From Diaminobutyricibacter sp. McL0608 (GTDB taxonomy: Bacteria; Actinomycetota; Actinomycetes; Actinomycetales; Microbacteriaceae), in the NCBI RefSeq assembly GCF_039613825.1, contig NZ_CP154826.1:2294001-2358000 (forward strand): a stretch of DNA of 64,000 nt, written 5' to 3'. The notes beneath the pieces are model-generated. The model was not told the DNA's origin and ran no database searches. It was given only the letters and a program-made list of their open reading frames with translations. The position numbers and the translations under genes are program-made. Shown here piece by piece: positions 31,978 through 39,906 of this stretch; position 1 is the stretch's first letter; the number at the start of each line of letters is the position of its first letter.

Positions 31978-32793
31978 CTACTCGGCGCGGGAGAACTCGG
32001 AGGCCCGGGCCACCTGCTCGGGAGTGAGTAGCACGCCGGTGTAGCGCTCGAATTGGCGGGCGGCCTGCAGTGCGATCACCTCCGCACCGGTGATCAGGTT
32101 CTTGGCCGCCGCGCGTGCGGCGGCCACGAGCGGCGTCTCCGACGGGAACGCCACCACGTCGAAGACCGTCGATGCCCGCTCGATGTGCTTCGGGCTGAAC
32201 GCCAACACGTCTTCCGCGTCTCCGCGCATCCCGAGAGGTGTCACGTTGACGAGGATGTCGAAATCCGGTTCTGGGTCTTCGGCCACCCAGTCGAAGCCGT
32301 AGCGCTGGGCGAGCGCCGGACCGGCCACGGGATTGCGGGCCACGATCGTGACCCGCTCGAACCGCGCGTCGCGGAAGGCTGCAGCGACGGCCGACGCCAT
32401 CCCACCGGACCCGCGAAGCAACACGCTCTCGGCCGGGTCCACCTCGCCTTCGGCGAGCAGCTGGGCGACGGCTTCGTAGTCTGTGTTCGACGCGGTCAGC
32501 ACCCCGTCGTCGTTGACCACCGTGTTCACCGACTGGATGGCGACGGCCGACGGCTCCATGACGTCGACGAGCGGGATGATCGCCTCTTTGAACGGCATCG
32601 AGACCGAGCATCCGCGGATGCCCAGCGCGCGGATCCCGCGCACCGCACCTTCGAGATCCGTCGTCGTGAACGCTTTGTAGATGAAGTTGAGCCCCAGTTC
32701 GTCATACAGGTAGTTGTGGAAGCGCGTGCCGAGGTTGCTGGGCCGGGCCGCGAGCGACATGCAGACCTGCATGTCCTTGTTCAGGATGGGCAT
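31978..32793 (-). CDS. Shikimate dehydrogenase-like protein (SDH-L, HI0607 type)
   Basis: A 271-residue protein that matches, from memory, Haemophilus HI0607 nearly throughout: NKDMQVCMSLAARPSNLGTR, YDELGLNFIYKAFTTTDLEG and GIRALGIRGCSVSMPFKEAI, then SVNTVVNDDGVLTASNTDY and the cofactor loop RGSGGMASAVAAAF. The catalytic Lys (MPFKE) and Asp (NTDY) of AroE enzymes are present. The N-terminal shikimate-binding segment is of the divergent SLAARPS type, so the true substrate may not be shikimate. No aro neighbours. Confidence 0.88.
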   Translation of the reverse strand: MPILNKDMQVCMSLAARPSNLGTRFHNYLYDELGLNFIYKAFTTTDLEGAVRGIRALGIRGCSVSMPFKEAIIPLVDVMEPSAVAIQSVNTVVNDDGVLTASNTDYEAVAQLLAEGEVDPAESVLLRGSGGMASAVAAAFRDARFERVTIVARNPVAGPALAQRYGFDWVAEDPEPDFDILVNVTPLGMRGDAEDVLAFSPKHIERASTVFDVVAFPSETPLVAAARAAAKNLITGAEVIALQAARQFERYTGVLLTPEQVARASEFSRAE

Positions 32794-32822
32794 GGCCCAA
32801 TCTTTTCAGGAGCCGGGGCTTT

Positions 32823-34013
32823 TCAGGACGCGGGGTTCTGCAGGGTCACCGTGGTCTTGTGTGTCTCGCCGTCGCGGAGGTACGTGACCGGCACCGATTC
32901 ACCGGCCTTCGTCGTCATGACCGTCTGCGTGAGGAGGTCGACGCTCGTGGCCGCATGACCGTTGACCTCCGTGATCACGTCGCCTTCCTGGAGACCGGCC
33001 TGCTCGGACGGGCCGCCGGGGACCACCGAGACGACGTAGAGTCCGCCTGGGACCTTGAGCTCCTCAGCCGCGGCCGGTGGGATGGGCGCCACTGAGATTC
33101 CGAAGTACGGGTAGGTGACCTTTCCGGTCGCGATGATCTGGTCGACGATCGCGTGAGCGAAGTCCGAGGGGATCGCGAAGCCGATGCCGACGCTGCCACC
33201 ACCGGTCTGCCCGGCCGAGTTCGGCACGGTCGCGATCGCAGAGTTGATCCCGATCAGCGAACCGCCGCAGTTGACCAGGGCGCCACCCGAGTTTCCGGGG
33301 TTGATAGACGCATCGGTCTGGATCGCGTTCGCCAGGATCGCGTTCTGGCCGTTGTCGCCCGGCACGGGGACCGTGCGACCGAGCGCGCTGACGATTCCCG
33401 ACGTGACCGTGCCGGAGAGCCCGAGCGGTGCGCCCAGGGCGACGACTGGCTGACCGACGACCAGGGTCGACGACTGGCCCCAGGGAACGGTGGGAAGAGA
33501 CGACGACGCGTCGATCTTCAGGACCGCGAGGTCGGATCTCGGATCGCGCCCGACGAGTTCGGCCGGCGCCTGCACGCCGCTGGAGAGGAGCACGCTGATC
33601 TGCCCACCCGACACGGCCGGCGAGATCACGTGGTTGTTGGTCACGATGTAGCCGTCGTTGCGGATGATCTCGCCGGTGCCGGTTCCTCCGCCCGACTCCC
33701 CCACCGCCGATACCGTGACGATGGCCGGCAGCACGTCGTTCGTCACGGTGATCGCGTTGCAGGTGTTGCCGTTGCCGGGGTTGCCGGACGACGCCGCCCG
33801 CGTAGCACCGAGGCGACCGATCCCCCAGCCGAGGAGGCCGCCGATCAGCAGAGCGACGACGACGGCGACGATGGCGATCGACCAGCCGCGCCGCCTGCGC
33901 GGACGCACGGCCGGCTCGGATGTCGCCGTCGGCGGTGTCGGCGTGCCGGACGCTGTCGACGCATCGTCGGGTGTCGGTGGTGTCGTTTCGGGGGCGGGTC
34001 CGTTGTCAGTCAT
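32823..34013 (-). CDS. S1C trypsin-like serine protease with PDZ domain (HtrA/DegP-like)
   Basis: A 396-residue membrane-anchored protease. A Thr/Pro-rich cytoplasmic start is followed by [20 protein letters not shown] as the single TM at about residues 40-65. The catalytic domain shows His in IVTNNHVIS, Asp in [10 protein letters not shown] and Ser in [11 protein letters not shown]-terminal PDZ domain covers about residues 300-390 ([20 protein letters not shown]). It should degrade or refold damaged exported proteins. ATG 34013 is chosen because GGGGAG lies 5 nt upstream; GTG 34019 would leave no room. Confidence 0.93.
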   Translation of the reverse strand: MTDNGPAPETTPPTPDDASTASGTPTPPTATSEPAVRPRRRRGWSIAIVAVVVALLIGGLLGWGIGRLGATRAASSGNPGNGNTCNAITVTNDVLPAIVTVSAVGESGGGTGTGEIIRNDGYIVTNNHVISPAVSGGQISVLLSSGVQAPAELVGRDPRSDLAVLKIDASSSLPTVPWGQSSTLVVGQPVVALGAPLGLSGTVTSGIVSALGRTVPVPGDNGQNAILANAIQTDASINPGNSGGALVNCGGSLIGINSAIATVPNSAGQTGGGSVGIGFAIPSDFAHAIVDQIIATGKVTYPYFGISVAPIPPAAAEELKVPGGLYVVSVVPGGPSEQAGLQEGDVITEVNGHAATSVDLLTQTVMTTKAGESVPVTYLRDGETHKTTVTLQNPAS

Positions 34014-34096
34014 GTCCACTCCCCGGTGCTCGACCCTCGTTCAGACGCTGCTGGACACGTTCGTGTCTACACCTCTGCGCACGGGACGTGCAAGCA

Positions 34097-34130
34097 AAGC
34101 CCTCGCCGGTTCGGACGAGGGCGAGGGCTT
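34097..34130 (-). terminator. Terminator of the small gene at 34135
   Basis: Perfect 11-bp arms (34097-34107 and 34120-34130, AAGCCCTCGCC and complement) with a 12-nt loop. Read on the minus strand the second arm is followed by a T-rich CTTTGCTTG. It separates the 82-residue gene from the protease gene. Confidence 0.7.
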
Positions 34131-34134
34131 CGGA

Positions 34135-34383
34135 TCAGTGCTCCGACTTGACGAAGTCACCGTGTCGCATCCGGGAGCTTCGCACGAGAGGCACGTGGCC
34201 TTCGCGTTCTGCCCCGATGTACGTTCCGACGATGCTCGGATCGGTTCCTTCTCCGTCGGATTCGGTGTACTGCCCCGGCACTGTTCTCGGCTCGGCCGGT
34301 TCCGGTTCGATCTGGGTGTACTTGCCTTCCAGCTCGTCGCGTGCGGATGCGGCGAGCGGCTTCTGTTCGGATGACGCGGACAT
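34135..34383 (-). CDS. Small hydrophilic hypothetical protein
   Basis: An 82-residue protein rich in Glu, Pro, Ser and Gly (ARDELEGKYTQIEPEPAEPR, GEGTDPSIVGTYIGAEREGH). No fold or family is recognised. A very strong ribosome site (GAGGAGGTGA) precedes ATG 34383 and a terminator follows, so the gene is likely real. It diverges from a MarR gene, with the palindrome 34403-34420 between the starts, and may be its target. Confidence 0.75.
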   Translation of the reverse strand: MSASSEQKPLAASARDELEGKYTQIEPEPAEPRTVPGQYTESDGEGTDPSIVGTYIGAEREGHVPLVRSSRMRHGDFVKSEH

Positions 34384-34402
34384 GAGCGTCACCTCCTCTT
34401 TC

Positions 34403-34433
34403 AATTGCGTTATCGCAATTATTGCACCATGAT
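34403..34433. promoter_or_regulatory. MarR operator and marR promoter
   Basis: Perfect 7-bp arms AATTGCG and CGCAATT with a 4-bp spacer (34403-34420), overlapping a second repeat GCAAT-T-ATTGC (34415-34425). The first covers a possible -35 box TTGCGT (34405-34410), which lies 17 bp from CATGAT (34428-34433). The GTG start follows 8 nt later. Confidence 0.68.
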
Positions 34434-34441
34434 AGGTAATT

Positions 34442-34903
34442 GTGAAGGATGCAGTCGGTGCCGCGCTCGCAGCGGCCAACGTGATGATGCGCGTTGCTGC
34501 ACGTTCCGTCGTCGAGGTCGAAGATGTGGTCACGACGCCCCAGTTGCGCATCCTGATGCTGATCTCGGCCTCGGGCCCGCAAAGCATCAGCTCTGTCGCA
34601 ACCGAGCTGAACGTGCATCCGTCCAATGCGACGCGGCCGTGCGAAAAGCTCGTTCAGTCCGGGCTCATCATGCGCTCCCCGGATCCGACCGACCGACGAT
34701 TCGTTCAGCTCGAACTCACCGAGCGGGGCACAGCCCTCGTCGACCACGTACTGAGTGAACGACGCGCGGCGATGGCGGATGTGTTCGCACGCATGTCAGC
34801 CGACGAGCAGGCGGACGTCGCGGCTGCCTTCGAGTCGTTCGCGGTCGCGGCCCGAAGCGAACCAACGCATGACGGCCGGTTCACCTTCGCTCTTCAGCCG
34901 TAG
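34442..34903 (+). CDS. MarR family transcriptional regulator
   Basis: A 153-residue winged-helix regulator with a GTG start. The DNA-binding part shows TPQLRILMLISASGPQSISS, VATELNVHPSNATRPCEKLV, and the wing DPTDRRFVQLELTERGTALV, all typical of MarR. The C-terminal helices form the dimer interface. It diverges from the small gene at 34135-34383, with a perfect palindrome in between, and probably represses both. The ligand is unknown. Confidence 0.9.
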   Translation: MKDAVGAALAAANVMMRVAARSVVEVEDVVTTPQLRILMLISASGPQSISSVATELNVHPSNATRPCEKLVQSGLIMRSPDPTDRRFVQLELTERGTALVDHVLSERRAAMADVFARMSADEQADVAAAFESFAVAARSEPTHDGRFTFALQP

Positions 34904-34909
34904 AGCGCG

Positions 34910-35959
34910 TCAGTCTTCGCGCGGAACGCCGGCGGCGAGCTCCTCGAACACCTCGCGGGCGTCACTGAATCGCGCAAGCGACGCGGCCTGCCCCAGCCAC
35001 AGGGACTGGAGCTCGCCGATCCCCTGTCGGGCGGCCTCCGCGCGGAACTGTCCGGTCAGCCAGTTCTGAACGGGGAACGGCGCAACGACTCCCTCCGCTT
35101 CGATTGTGCGGATGGCGCGGTTCGGCAGTCCCCGTGCGAGCCGACCGCTCATCGCGCGGGTCAGCACAGACGCGTCGGCTGCTGCGTCCGGGATGGCACG
35201 GCGATGCGCGTCGGTGGCTGCCGACTGTCTCGTCGCGAGGAAGGCCGTGCCGACCTGTACTCCGGAAGCTCCCAGTGCGAACGCCGCACGCACTCCGCGC
35301 CGGTCGGCGATCCCTCCCGCGGCCGCGACGGGCACGCGCACGGCGTCGGTGACCTGAGGGATGAGCGCGAACGTGCCGACGAGCGACTCTTCCGGGGTTC
35401 GGAGGAACGAGACCCGGTGACCGGCCGCCTCCATCCCGGTCGCGACGATCGCGTCGACGCCGCCGAAGTCGAGCGCCACCGCTTCGGCGACCGTTGTGGC
35501 CGTGCCGATCACGATCGCGCCCTGAGCGTGGGCACGTTCGACGACGTCGGTGGGCGGCACACCGAAGACGAAGCTGATCACCGCCGGCCCAGCCGCGAGC
35601 ACCGCCTCGATCTGCTCCTCGAAGGTCGGCAGGAAGCGGGCGGGGCGGCTGGGGATGTCGAGGTCGAGCTCGTCGAAGAAGGGGCGGAGCGCCTCGGCGT
35701 AGTCTGCGAACTCCTCGTCGGTGACCGGAGGCTCGTCGCCGGTCAGCCACAGGTTGACCGAGAAAGGGCGCGCGGTCTTGGCCCGGATCGCCGCGACGGC
35801 CTGGGCGATGCGGTCCGCGTCGTACCCGTACAGCCCGTACCCGCCGAGCCCGCCGAGCTCGCTCACCTGTGCAGTCAGCCCGACCGACGACAGACCACCG
35901 AACGGCCCGAGCAGGATCGGGAGATCGACACCGAGCATCGTCGCCAATTCGCCACTCAT
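34910..35959 (-). CDS. Nitronate monooxygenase (2-nitropropane dioxygenase family)
   Basis: A 349-residue FMN TIM-barrel enzyme. Family features are ILLGPFGGLSS at the start, ARPFSVNLWL, VISFVFGVPPTDVVERAHAQ, DAIVATGMEAAGHR, and the phosphate loop VAAAGGIADRRGVRAAFALG followed by GVQVGTAFLATRQSAA. It oxidises alkyl nitronates such as propionate 3-nitronate. Its ATG overlaps the stop of the upstream HTH regulator (ATGA), so the two are translated together and the regulator probably controls it. Confidence 0.9.
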   Translation of the reverse strand: MSGELATMLGVDLPILLGPFGGLSSVGLTAQVSELGGLGGYGLYGYDADRIAQAVAAIRAKTARPFSVNLWLTGDEPPVTDEEFADYAEALRPFFDELDLDIPSRPARFLPTFEEQIEAVLAAGPAVISFVFGVPPTDVVERAHAQGAIVIGTATTVAEAVALDFGGVDAIVATGMEAAGHRVSFLRTPEESLVGTFALIPQVTDAVRVPVAAAGGIADRRGVRAAFALGASGVQVGTAFLATRQSAATDAHRRAIPDAAADASVLTRAMSGRLARGLPNRAIRTIEAEGVVAPFPVQNWLTGQFRAEAARQGIGELQSLWLGQAASLARFSDAREVFEELAAGVPRED

Positions 35960-36624
35960 GAGCGGAGCTCCCCGATGCGCACGCAGCATTCGCCTGCGGT
36001 CGGCTCGAGCCAGACGTCACGCGATTCGCGCGACTCGTCGGTGAGCCCGCGGACGAACGCAGTGTTCGCCGTGCAGATGAGGTCCGTATGACGGGCGGCC
36101 AGGTGATGGAACGGGCAGTTCGTGAGTTGGAAGCCACCGTCCTCGCATGCGACCGGTACATAGCCGATGCCCGCGAGGGTCTCGACCAGCGGGATGTCGT
36201 CGGAGCCGAGCTGGTGCCCCCGGTTCTCGGCGGTCGTGATCAGCGCATCCCGTACCGGCACCCCCGCCTGGTCGGAGTATTCGACGGCCGCCGCGAGCAG
36301 ATCGCCCGCGAGCTCGTACTGCCGGGCCGGAAGGGATGCGGTGAGCTCGTCATGCGAGAGCGAATAGATCTTCGCGGGACGCCCGGCGCCCGGCCCGGTG
36401 CGACCCGAACGGCGCTCGAACCCGACGGTGAGGGCGCCGACTTCGACGAGGCGGTCGAGGTGGAACGCGGCGGTCGCCCGGGGAAGACCGGTCTGCTCGG
36501 CGAGTTCGTCGCGCCCGAGAGGGTGGTCGCTCGCTCGTAGTGCGTCATAGAGGGCGCGGCGTGTGGGATCCGCGAGCGCCGCGATGGCGAGTGTCGCGGT
36601 GTCCGCCTCCGGAGACTGGCTCAT
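35956..36624 (-). CDS. ArsR/SufR-like HTH regulator with Cys-rich C-terminus
   Basis: A 222-residue regulator. A winged helix at residues 1-75 (LADPTRRALYDALRASDHPL, LPRATAAFHLDRLVEVGAL) is followed by a helical domain. A C-terminal segment has Cys residues in VACEDGG, LTNCPFHHLAARHTDLICTA and GECCVRI, an arrangement like SufR-type regulators that bind an iron-sulfur cluster. It is therefore a candidate redox or iron sensor. A TAGGAT -10 box ends 6 nt before ATG 36624 (leaderless). It overlaps the nitronate monooxygenase gene and diverges from folE. Confidence 0.85.
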   Translation of the reverse strand: MSQSPEADTATLAIAALADPTRRALYDALRASDHPLGRDELAEQTGLPRATAAFHLDRLVEVGALTVGFERRSGRTGPGAGRPAKIYSLSHDELTASLPARQYELAGDLLAAAVEYSDQAGVPVRDALITTAENRGHQLGSDDIPLVETLAGIGYVPVACEDGGFQLTNCPFHHLAARHTDLICTANTAFVRGLTDESRESRDVWLEPTAGECCVRIGELRS

Positions 36625-36630
36625 GCGGCC

Positions 36631-36684
36631 ATCCTATCTCTATAAAAGTAAATCTTGACAAAAGAAACCTGACGAACTTACGCT
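36631..36684. promoter_or_regulatory. Divergent promoters of the HTH regulator and folE
   Basis: Plus strand: TTGACA (36655-36660), 18 bp, TACGCT (36679-36684), firing toward folE. Minus strand: TTGTCA (36661-36656), 19 bp, TAGGAT (36636-36631), firing toward the regulator and ending 6 nt before its ATG. The two -35 boxes overlap, so the promoters should compete. Confidence 0.65.
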
Positions 36685-36719
36685 CAGCACACAGCCGATG
36701 CTACGAGAAAGGGGCGGCG

Positions 36720-37304
36720 ATGTCGCTGCTGCAGGAGACACGGGAACGGATTGCTGCTCTGCCGGATCGACGCGCGGAAAATGCGGTGACGGAGCTCCTC
36801 CTGGCACTCGGCCAGGACCTCGACGACCCCAACCTCGCGGACACCCCGCGCAGGGTGGCCGCGTCGTTTCGCGAGCTGCTCCGCCGCGAGCCGCTCACTC
36901 TGACGACCTTTCCGAACGAGGAGGGCTACGACGACCTGGTGCTCGTGCACGACATCCCGTTCACCTCGCTGTGCGCGCACCATCTCCTCCCGTTCCGCGG
37001 CGTCGCCCACGTCGGCTACCTCCCCGCGTCCCGGCTGCTGGGACTGTCGAAACTCGCCCGGGTCGTCGAGCACTACTCCCACGGTCTGCAGTTGCAGGAA
37101 CGCCTCACCGTCGAGATCGCGGAATACCTGGAGAATGAGCTGCTGCCCAACGGAGTCGGTGTCGTGCTCGAGGCCGAACACCTCTGCATGTCCATCCGCG
37201 GCGCGCTGGCGCCGACGGCGCGGACCCGCACCTCACGCTTCACCGGTGCGCTCGCCGCCCACGGCCGGGAACGGTTCATGGCCTCGCTTCCGAGGCACAA
37301 CTAG
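36720..37304 (+). CDS. folE: GTP cyclohydrolase I
   Basis: A 194-residue FolE, close to the usual length. It has PNLADTPRRVAASFRELLRR, VHDIPFTSLCAHHLLPFRGV (zinc Cys and His-His), AHVGYLPASRLLGLSKLARV, and the second zinc Cys in AEHLCMSIRG. It converts GTP to 7,8-dihydroneopterin triphosphate, the entry to folate or other pterins. GAAAGGGG precedes ATG 36720. It heads a set with an FAD reductase (15 bp later) and transaldolase and has no other folate genes nearby, so a role in a non-folate pterin is possible. Confidence 0.93.
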   Translation: MSLLQETRERIAALPDRRAENAVTELLLALGQDLDDPNLADTPRRVAASFRELLRREPLTLTTFPNEEGYDDLVLVHDIPFTSLCAHHLLPFRGVAHVGYLPASRLLGLSKLARVVEHYSHGLQLQERLTVEIAEYLENELLPNGVGVVLEAEHLCMSIRGALAPTARTRTSRFTGALAAHGRERFMASLPRHN

Positions 37305-37319
37305 AACGAGAGAAACGAC

Positions 37320-38576
37320 ATGACAACCGCAGAACCCATCGTCATCGTGGGCGCAGCCCTCGCCGGCGCGACCGCGGCCGCGACGCTGCGGGAGGAAGGC
37401 TACGACGGGCACCTCGTACTCATCGGGGCCGAGGAGCACATCCCGTACATCCGCCCGCCGCTGTCGAAAGGGTTCCTCGCGGGCACCGACGACCGCGCAT
37501 CCATCGACGTGCTCGACGCCGGCTGGTACGACGACAACGACGTCGACCTGCGCCTCGGGACCCGCATCGCCCGCGTCGACCGTCAGGCCGCGACCGTCGT
37601 GGACGAGAGTGGAACCGAGACACGGTACGACCGGCTTCTCCTCGCGACCGGCTCCCAGCCGCGCATCCTCACCATCCCCGGGTCGGACGCATCCAACGTC
37701 CACTACCTGCGGACCCTCGACGACAGCATCCGTCTGCACGAGGCGATCGCCCAGGGCGGCCGGAGGGTCGTCCTCATCGGGTCCGGCTGGATCGGGATGG
37801 AGGTGGCGGCGACCGCGCGCACCCTCGGCAACGAGGTGACCATCCTCGAGCGCGACCCCATCCCCCTCGCCATCGTGCTCGGCGACGAACTCGGCACCTT
37901 CTTCGCCGAACTGCACGAATCCAGAGGCGTCCGCATCCGCACCCGGATGATCGTCGAGGCGATCGAGACGCGCGACGGGATCGCGACGGGCGTGCGACTG
38001 GGCGGCGGCGAGATCGTGCCCGCGGACGTGATCCTCGTCGGTGTCGGCGCGCTCCCGCAGATCGGGCTCGCCGCGGACGCAGGCCTTCGCACGGGCAACG
38101 GGGTCGAGGTCGACGCGTCGCTGCGCACCAGCGACGACCGGATCTTCGCCGCCGGGGACATCGCGAACGCCTACCATCCCCTGATCGGGCTGAGGCTGCG
38201 CAGTGAGCACTGGGCGAACGCGCTCACCGGCGGCGCCGTGGCGGCGCGGGCGATGCTCGGGCAGCCTGCGGTGCACGACGGCATCCCCTACTTCTACACC
38301 GACCAGTTCGATCTGGGGATGGAGTACTCCGGTTTCGCGCCGCTGACGAAAGAGGCTGACATCGTCTACCGTGGCGACCGCGCATCCGGCGCGTTCATCG
38401 CGTTCTGGATGGTCGGTGCGCGGGTGGTCGCAGGGATGAACGTGAACACCTGGGACGTGAACGACGCCATCCAGGTGCTCATCCGCGAGGAGACGAAGGT
38501 CGACCGCCGTGCGCTGCAGGATCCGGATGTTCCGCTCGACCAGGTCGCAGCGGTGAGCGAGGGCATCGGCTCATGA
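37320..38576 (+). CDS. NAD(P)/FAD-dependent oxidoreductase (ferredoxin reductase-like)
   Basis: A 418-residue flavoprotein. The N-terminal FAD motif is VIVGAALAGATAAATLREEG, the second dinucleotide motif VVLIGSGWIGMEVAATARTL, and the flavin-binding end RIFAAGDIANAYHP. IRPPLSKGFLAG near residue 50 is typical of reductases that pass electrons from NADH to a ferredoxin or rubredoxin. The third Gly of the first motif is Ala (GAALAG), a common variant. Its stop overlaps the transaldolase start (ATGA). Confidence 0.9.
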   Translation: MTTAEPIVIVGAALAGATAAATLREEGYDGHLVLIGAEEHIPYIRPPLSKGFLAGTDDRASIDVLDAGWYDDNDVDLRLGTRIARVDRQAATVVDESGTETRYDRLLLATGSQPRILTIPGSDASNVHYLRTLDDSIRLHEAIAQGGRRVVLIGSGWIGMEVAATARTLGNEVTILERDPIPLAIVLGDELGTFFAELHESRGVRIRTRMIVEAIETRDGIATGVRLGGGEIVPADVILVGVGALPQIGLAADAGLRTGNGVEVDASLRTSDDRIFAAGDIANAYHPLIGLRLRSEHWANALTGGAVAARAMLGQPAVHDGIPYFYTDQFDLGMEYSGFAPLTKEADIVYRGDRASGAFIAFWMVGARVVAGMNVNTWDVNDAIQVLIREETKVDRRALQDPDVPLDQVAAVSEGIGS

Positions 38577-39670
38577 CAGCCACAGGCGACCTTCGACGCG
38601 CCGGCGTGAGCATCTGGCTGGACGATCTCTCGCGTGAACGGATCCTCTCCGGCGGCCTTGCGCGGCTGATCGCCGAACGCGACGTGGTGGGAATCACGAC
38701 CAACCCGACGATCTTCGCCAACGCGTTCGAGGAGTCGGGCGCCTACGAACGCCAGCTCGCCGAGCTCCGCCGGATGGGCGCAAGCGCGGCAGATGCCGCT
38801 TTTGCGCTGATGACGGCCGACGTGCAGTCCGCGTGCGACGTCCTTCGGCCGACCTTCGACGCGACCGAGGGCCTCGACGGCCGCGTCTCGATCGAGGTCA
38901 GCCCCGCGGTGGCCCACGACTCCGCGGCGACGCTGGCTGAGGCGCACCAGCTGCGGTCGGCGGTCGACCGCCAGAACCTGTTCGTCAAGATCCCGGCCAC
39001 GGATGCGGGGATCACCGCGATCGCGGACGCGACGGCGGCAGGCATCAGCGTCAACGTGACGCTCATCTTCGGGCTCGAACGCTACCGCCAGGTGATCGAC
39101 GCCTCCGTGTCAGGGCTGGAACGCGCGAAGGATGCTGGACTCCCCCTCGGAGCGATCCAGTCGGTCGCCTCCTTCTTCGTCTCACGGGTGGACGTCGAGG
39201 TCGACCGGCGACTGGAGTCGGCCGGCGTCACCGACTCCCCACTCGCTGGACGCGCCGCCGTCGCAAACGCCAGGCTCGCCTACGAGATCTTCGAGCAGTC
39301 GGTGCGCAGTCAACGCTGGCTGGCGCTGGAACGGGACGGTGCCAACCGGCAGCGGCCTCTCTGGGCGTCGACGGGGGTCAAGAACACGCGGATGCGCGAC
39401 ACGGTCTATGTCGAAGAGCTCGTCGCCCCGCAGACGGTGAACACGATGCCCGAGAAGACGCTCGAAGCGGTGTGGGATCACGGCACGATCGCGTCGGACA
39501 CGGTCACCGGGAACTATGAGGATGCGCTGCAGGTCGTCGACGGACTGGCCGCCCACGGCATCCTGCTCTCCGATGTCTCCGCGACGCTCGAGACGGCCGG
39601 CATCGCGACGTTCTCCGCGTCGTGGGAACGACTCGTCGACTCCGTGCGCGCCGGACTGGAGGCCGCGTGA
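38573..39670 (+). CDS. tal: Transaldolase
   Basis: A 365-residue transaldolase of the actinobacterial length class. Features: SIWLDDLSRERILSGGLARL, VVGITTNPTIFANAF, the Schiff-base Lys in NLFVKIPAT, and RPLWASTGVKNTRMRDTVYV. It transfers a dihydroxyacetone unit between sugar phosphates in the pentose phosphate pathway. Actinobacteria usually keep tal beside tkt and zwf; here it is instead coupled by ATGA to an FAD reductase behind folE, so this may be a second copy. Confidence 0.93.
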   Translation: MTATGDLRRAGVSIWLDDLSRERILSGGLARLIAERDVVGITTNPTIFANAFEESGAYERQLAELRRMGASAADAAFALMTADVQSACDVLRPTFDATEGLDGRVSIEVSPAVAHDSAATLAEAHQLRSAVDRQNLFVKIPATDAGITAIADATAAGISVNVTLIFGLERYRQVIDASVSGLERAKDAGLPLGAIQSVASFFVSRVDVEVDRRLESAGVTDSPLAGRAAVANARLAYEIFEQSVRSQRWLALERDGANRQRPLWASTGVKNTRMRDTVYVEELVAPQTVNTMPEKTLEAVWDHGTIASDTVTGNYEDALQVVDGLAAHGILLSDVSATLETAGIATFSASWERLVDSVRAGLEAA

Positions 39671-39732
39671 GCGGATGATCATTGTGCCCGCGACCCTTGT
39701 AACGGCAGACTCAGTCTCGGAAGGGAACGCTC

Positions 39733-39906
39733 ATGGACGATCTCACCGGAACCTCGGACGAACGGGCTCGACGGCTGGCAGCACTCGAAGGAGAGGGAAG
39801 CCTCTCGCCTGACTGGGTTCGACGCCAGCTCGACCTCGCTCTCAACGCATGGAAAGAGGACGAGAAGAAGCTCGATATCGACGCCGAGGGTCGAGAAGAC
39901 TTCTGA
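39733..39906 (+). CDS. Small charged protein upstream of cardiolipin synthase
   Basis: A 57-residue hydrophilic helical protein (MDDLTGTSDERARRLAALEG, SPDWVRRQLDLALNAWKEDE) with GGAAGGGAA before the ATG. Its TGA overlaps the ATG of the next gene by one base, so translation is coupled. No family recognised. Confidence 0.72.
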   Translation: MDDLTGTSDERARRLAALEGEGSLSPDWVRRQLDLALNAWKEDEKKLDIDAEGREDF

